NCBI RefSeq assembly: GCF_949628265.1 | Contig: NC_088790.1 | Location: forward strand, 2,918,545 to 2,982,544 | From: Cloeon dipterum | Taxonomy: Eukaryota > Arthropoda > Insecta > Ephemeroptera > Baetidae | Length of the DNA stretch: 64,000 nt | Direction of reading: 5' to 3' | Shown here: one piece after another, positions 59,701 to 64,000 of the stretch | Numbering within the stretch: position 1 is the stretch's first letter | Layout: each line of letters begins with the position of its first letter | Notes under the pieces: model-generated | Seen by the model: only the letters and a program-made list of their open reading frames with translations | Databases searched by the model: none | What the model was told of the DNA's origin: nothing | Translations under genes and position numbers: made by a program

Positions 59701-62700
59701 CGGGCAAGGGACAACTCAGTTTCAAATTGATAAAGTACAAGTATGCACCCTCGCATGGTTCAGGTCTGCACTCCATCAGGGAGTCAGCCACCTAGTAGAC
59801 GAAAAATTAATCAGTAACTATATCCAATTCAATTTAAATACCTTCTTGAAGTAGTACTGCCTTCTTTTGGTGGAGCCTGGCCTGTACTCCACGGCGTTCT
59901 CTGTGTCCTCCTCTTCCTCTTCGGTTATTTCTTCTTCGTGGTGGTTCAGCCCGAGTTTCTCTTGCTCCTGAGCCAGGAATTTTTCCTTCCCAACCGGCTG
60001 CAGGTCAAGGTCAAGTTCGCCCATTTCAAAGAGACATTTGCAAAGATCCAAAGCGGCCAAGCGTCTTGCAAATGATTTGGAGATAGTGAGAGGGCCGGCC
60101 ACTTCTTTTTTAAATGGCGAGTTGATTGGCAATCTCAGACGACACCTGACTTTGCCATTCACTTCCTCGTAGCACCACAAAGGAGTCAGCCTCGTAAATG
60201 TGTCAGAAGGCAATTTGGAACAGTATCTGCAATATTAACTTGAAATAGAATAAATTTATTTTTGAATCGTCAGTTTATTCCTATGTAAAAATTGACAAAA
60301 GTGCCAATTTTGGCTCAAAACCCGAGATATCGACGCGTTTCGTCGCGGGGAGGCGTATTTTCAAGTCAGAAAACAAACCCAGCAGGTAGGTGAATTAAAA
60401 AAATAATAATAAAAACAAACACATTAAAAATAGCGCAGATTTTAGGGGCGTCGACGGCGGTGGAGGCGGGCGGGGGCGGAAAAGGGGTCTAAAACTGTAC
60501 GACCCATGCCAGCCGAGTTATTAATTTTTGAAGTCCAAAAAACACGATTTGTCATTTCCAATTTTTGTTTTTGGGGTAGAGGTGGGGCCCACCTTTTAAT
60601 GTACCAATCGATGCCCCTCGGTGGAGAATGTTCATCCATGTGCAATTTTCCAAAATTTGACCATTTTTCACATGTTTACAATTGGTTTTCGGTCAATTTT
60701 TCGAAAAATTCAATTTTTTTAAGAAGCCACTTATTTAAGGTAGAAAGGATTGTTTCATAATGAATATCAGACCTGTTGACTAAAGCCATGGCCCCGCAAG
60801 TGGCGATAGAGCCCCGTTTTCGATCACCGCTAGGGTTAAAAGGCTCCACTAATGAGCAAAGCGCGTCAGCTTGCTGTTCGTCTTCCTCGTCAGGCTCATT
60901 GTTGTGGCATCTTGAAAGCAGGAGCTGTGCCAAAATTTCAGTGGTGAATTATTTGAAAATAAATATTAGGGACAAACTTTTTCCAGGCAAATGGCATTGG
61001 CCCACTGATCCACGTATTTTCCGGACGCGTTTTTCTCCATCAAGGTGAGGTAGTAGGCATTGCTCACTTTAGCCCTGCCCCTAGACTGCACCATTGATTT
61101 GAAGCTGGAGGGAGGATCGAATCGAATCACCAAATTGCATTTAGGCAGCTCAACACTTTCTTCGACAATTGGGGTGCACACCAAAAGGTTACAGTCACGA
61201 AGACGAAATCTGAAATTCATTTGTTGAAAGGGTGTGAAAAGAGGACAACATTACAAAATCAAGATACGCTTAGCATTTGATATTTAACACCTGTTTAACG
61301 TGAACAAATATTTAATGTCCAAGAACACTTTTTATCTTTTAAGCTAACAAGAATGCCTATAAACGTTAAAAGAACATTTAAAAAACTTCAAGAACACCTA
61401 TTTATCGTGCAAGGACATTTTTAAACATGCAAGAACAACTTTTAAACGCGCAAGAACGCCTATTTAACGTGCAAGGGGGCGCCCGACATGCCAGTCCGGC
61501 CCCGAATTAACTTTTTGACATACCTTTTGAGCACTTCCTCTTGCTTCCTGTACTCCTTTTCAAGGTCCTTGACTTGCTCTCCCTCTTCGGCCAAAGAAGC
61601 AGTGAATTGAGGCATAATCGACGCTAATTCGGGTATAGCAGTTTTGGCTGCACTGAGGAGATTGTACAAAACTTGAGCAGTGAATCGTCGCGAGACAAAA
61701 ACTAGGCCACAGAGAGGCTCGGCCTCGCCATCCATGGGAATAAAAAAATTGGGTGGCCTTCTGAACTTCCTTGGGGATCCCCGGAAGTTCAGTCTTCCTC
61801 TCCTGAAACCCCTTCCTGCCCTTTCTTCCACCTTAGGCTGACTAGATTCCGCATTCGTAGATTCACTTTTCTCTACTGTCTCTGGATTGTGTCTCCATCT
61901 TAAATTCAGGTTATGAGGCGAGTCTTTGTAGTAAGAAAGAATTTCTAAAAGTCTGAGAATTTTGTGGCTGGAGAACTTCTTGATGGCTTCGCTTTCTTCG
62001 AACTGCTGAAACTCATTATCACAGAGAGCTCGAACTTTGATTAGCAGCGTGGAGATCATGCACAGCAGAATGTAGTGACGCTCGTATTTTGTTTTCACTT
62101 TCAGATTTTCAACTCTCAGAAGCAAAACAAAAGCTGCCCTGTCTGCACACCATGCACCTGGAAAAATGTTGTTTAAAACTAAAAATATCATATGCATTTT
62201 AACTTAAAATGGTCGGTTGCTTCACAAAACTTCACTAATTTAAAAATAATGAGCCGGTTTGTTTTTTATCTGCTAAAACCGGAATTTTATGAAGTTTTCT
62301 TTATCGAAAAATCGTCCACCAAATTCTCTGAGAGCGGTGATTCATAGAAGAGGGCGTAACTCGCGGTAAAACTAAAATGGGAAATTTTAAAACGCGGATA
62401 TTTAAAAAATTAGGCGTGGCTCGCATCGCAAAGCGTGGGAAAATTAAAGAATCTGACCTTTCCTGATTTAATTCTCCAATTTTTAAAATTATTTGATGAT
62501 CCGAATATGAGAAAAGACTAGATTTTGCACATCCTTACCCATTGTATCGACAACAAACTGAAGATCATCCAGGACTGCAAGTGGCATGGATTTGGGGTCA
62601 CCAATTTCTTCTTCGATGAAATCGCCGTAAAGAGAAGCCAAGTCGTAAACATGGTCAACAAGAAATGCTCTCGCCTCTTCAATCAGCCGATTAATTTCTG

Positions 62701-63639
62701 CTGCCACGGGGCACTGGCTCAAGTGCAAAGATGATTCTACTATAGACTCGTGAGGATGAGGGTAATATCTGAATATTTAAGTATTAGCTAAAAAAAAAGA
62801 ATTATTTATTTCTTTACCTGAGAATTGACAAAATGTCACTAGCCGCTTCTACCCTACACTTCATTTTAGATTCAAGTAGCACAATTTGGGCTTCCAACTG
62901 AGCTGGATCGGAACACTTTGCTTTGCTACCCAACAGAGATGTGGTCAGGCCTAAAATCCTTGGACGCCTTGGCATTTTGTTAACTAGCTGCATCAGCTTT
63001 GCAACACTGCTATCCTCACGGAGGGACAAGTGACATTGATCCACAACTAGGAGTTGTATTGAGTTCAAGTCGAGAACTTCTTCATTGTGTAGCTCAATCA
63101 ATTTTTCGCTGGAGGTGACAAGGACCTGAGGAACAATTAGATACATATAACCAAATACTAGTCAATTTGTTGAAAATTACCCTTGAGCTGCCGATTTCAT
63201 CCGAGTCCTCCAATTTAGTAACGTCAAGCGCCGAGAAGTCTGAGATGTCCTGAAAAATTTGCTCGGCACACGAGACGTCGTCCATGACAATTACACATAG
63301 CTTTTTCCTAAATAAAATTGTCCGTTACGTGCTCATTTTATCATTGTAATTTTTTTAATTGCCGCACCAATCATGGTAGCTCGCAAAGCAGTTGGAAACT
63401 TGGAGAACTACAAAATTTTGGGCAACTCGACTTGTCAAACATAAGATGACGTCGTTTTCCTCAATCACATCCAGCAGCTCAACCTGCGACAAGACAGTAA
63501 ATTCACTTGAATTCAGTCAACTATGCGCTCTGCTCACTTGGTATTCCTTCGGAGTAAAAGATTTCGTGTATATGTTGTCATTAAAGAGGATAATATGAGG
63601 CGGTATCCGCCTCGATGGTTGCGAGAATTGATGTGCCAT
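53722..63639 (-). CDS. Dcr-1: Dicer-1, microRNA-processing RNase III enzyme
   Basis: Twenty-one coding exons: 63639-63538, 63483-63368, 63307-63181, 63125-62818, 62768-62539, 62157-61524, 61209-60978, 60924-60773, 60226-59842, 59791-59612, 59561-59181, 58868-58690, 58633-58463, 57871-56802, 56747-56527, 56471-56254, 55439-55187, 55127-54899, 54480-54260, 54206-53965 and 53902-53722. They give 1943 residues with all phases consistent. In order: degenerate helicase (about 30-590), dimerisation domain (600-720), platform and PAZ (770-1005, [19 protein letters not shown]), an acidic linker ([13 protein letters not shown]), RNase IIIa ([28 protein letters not shown]), RNase IIIb ([30 protein letters not shown]) and a dsRNA-binding domain ([18 protein letters not shown]). 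Walker A and DECH are lost ([15 protein letters not shown]). Both RNase III active sites look complete. The least certain junction is the exon 2 donor (TTG|GTGCGG). Confidence 0.96.
56030..56150. repeat. Partial family B copy in a Dcr-1 intron
   Basis: GCCAAATCTTTGGTTCTAAT and ACACCACTCGGCTTGGCTTG. Only the left arm and some interior remain. Confidence 0.45.
56748..56801 (-). other. 54-bp stop-free intron of Dcr-1
   Basis: CTGA|GTAAGAGC to AAATATAG|ATTTC. The intron is a multiple of three and has no in-frame stop, so the open frame runs through it. It is called an intron because splicing joins KKL to the conserved FSFDEQP sequence and its size and AT content match the neighbouring 52-60 bp introns. 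Confidence 0.75.
58000..58265 (-). repeat. Family F repeat in a Dcr-1 intron
   Basis: ACAAGACCATCAGAATAGGT, GAAATCGAACCCTGGTGTCA and CAGGGCGCTCAGGAAACACC. The minus strand has a tRNA B-box-like GGGTTCGATTTC. Confidence 0.6.
60295..60745 (+). repeat. Family E dispersed repeat in a Dcr-1 intron
   Basis: GAGATATCGACGCGTTTCGT, TTTTTGGGGTAGAGGTGGGG, TACCAATCGATGCCCC and CCAAAATTTGACCATTTTT. It is shorter than the other two copies. Confidence 0.6.
61310..61480. repeat. Degenerate minisatellite in a Dcr-1 intron
   Basis: About six diverged units of roughly 25-28 bp resembling CAAGAACACCTATTTAACGTG make up much of the 314-bp intron at 61210-61523. Confidence 0.6.
62330..62460. repeat. Stray unit related to the CCACGCC array, in a Dcr-1 intron
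   Basis: AGAGGGCGTAACTCGCGG, AAATTTTAAAACGCGG and TTAGGCGTGGCTCG are the reverse complement of pieces at 14880-15790. Confidence 0.5.
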
Positions 63640-64000
63640 GTTCTGCTGAATTAATTTCTAACGGCACAATTTAAAAATAAATATTTACACTAAAGTCATA
63701 CATAATAGCTTTTGATCTGCCAACTGTTATCAACAAACACTGAAAAATGCCTGTTTGCCAGTTTTTTAAGGAGAGGGGGGCGTGTCGTTCATATTTACAT
63801 CAAAGATCGTGTTGACCAACCAATCTGAAATTCTTTAATTTGTTAAAATCGACATTTTTTCTCTCTATTTATTCTTTAAATAAAATTCAACTGTAAAGAC
63901 GTATTTTTAAACTACATTAAAAGCACACTTTCACGGTTTTTGCATCAGAAAACAATGTTAAAATATTTACCTAGATTATTTGCATTATTTGTCATGTTGG
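63640..64000 (-). other. Dcr-1 5' flank
   Basis: TTAATTCAG lies just before CAGAACATG, so the ATG may be in a second exon. No promoter motif could be fixed before the window ends. Confidence 0.4.

Noticed and set aside
1-64000. CRISPR arrays, bacterial operons, integrated prophage
   Set aside because: The DNA is eukaryotic. Repeats are dispersed or tandem without spacer structure.

Overview
The window is arthropod nuclear DNA, most likely from an insect or a close relative. It has introns, mostly 50-60 bp or 0.3-1.6 kb, AT-rich intergenic DNA, many short inverted-repeat elements and decayed non-LTR retrotransposons. Five protein-coding genes could be rebuilt exon by exon. In every one the exon lengths and splice phases add up to an unbroken reading frame. 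The orthology calls rest on recognising family-specific sequence; no search was run.

Layout. (1) 3.07-14.5 kb, minus strand: an Mmp1-type matrix metalloproteinase with a 5 kb first intron and two alternative C-terminal ends, one secreted and one predicted to be GPI-anchored. (2) 14.5-37 kb: a long gene-poor stretch. It begins with a roughly 0.9 kb array of CCACGCC-rich repeats upstream of the Mmp1 promoter and then holds MITE-like elements, microsatellites and broken LINE reverse-transcriptase pieces. A TATA/initiator/splice-donor combination near 29.5 kb is a possible noncoding first exon of the next gene. (3) 37.0-43.6 kb, plus strand: hunchback, with ten C2H2 fingers including an N-terminal group absent from the fly protein, and a 3'UTR containing four Pumilio-type octamers. 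(4) 44.9-50.6 kb, minus strand: CPSF2 (CPSF100), divergent from (5) TMEM177 at 50.9-53.3 kb, plus strand, with 373 bp between the start codons. (6) 53.7-63.6 kb, minus strand: Dicer-1, 21 coding exons and 1943 residues. Both RNase III sites are intact, while the helicase ATP-binding motifs are degenerate.

The genes do not form one pathway. Mmp1 remodels extracellular matrix, hunchback patterns the embryo and nervous system, CPSF2 belongs to the mRNA 3'-end processing machinery, TMEM177 serves mitochondrial COX2 assembly, and Dicer-1 makes microRNAs. hb/CPSF2 and TMEM177/Dicer-1 are convergent pairs; CPSF2/TMEM177 share an upstream region.

I did not find a clearly new multi-gene system. The most interesting signals are the splice choice between secreted and anchored Mmp1, the Pumilio sites and tandem duplication in and beside the hb 3'UTR, the helicase-degenerate Dicer-1 with a 12-nt let-7 complement in its coding sequence, the CCACGCC array, and several inverted-repeat families that could form long hairpin RNAs if transcribed.
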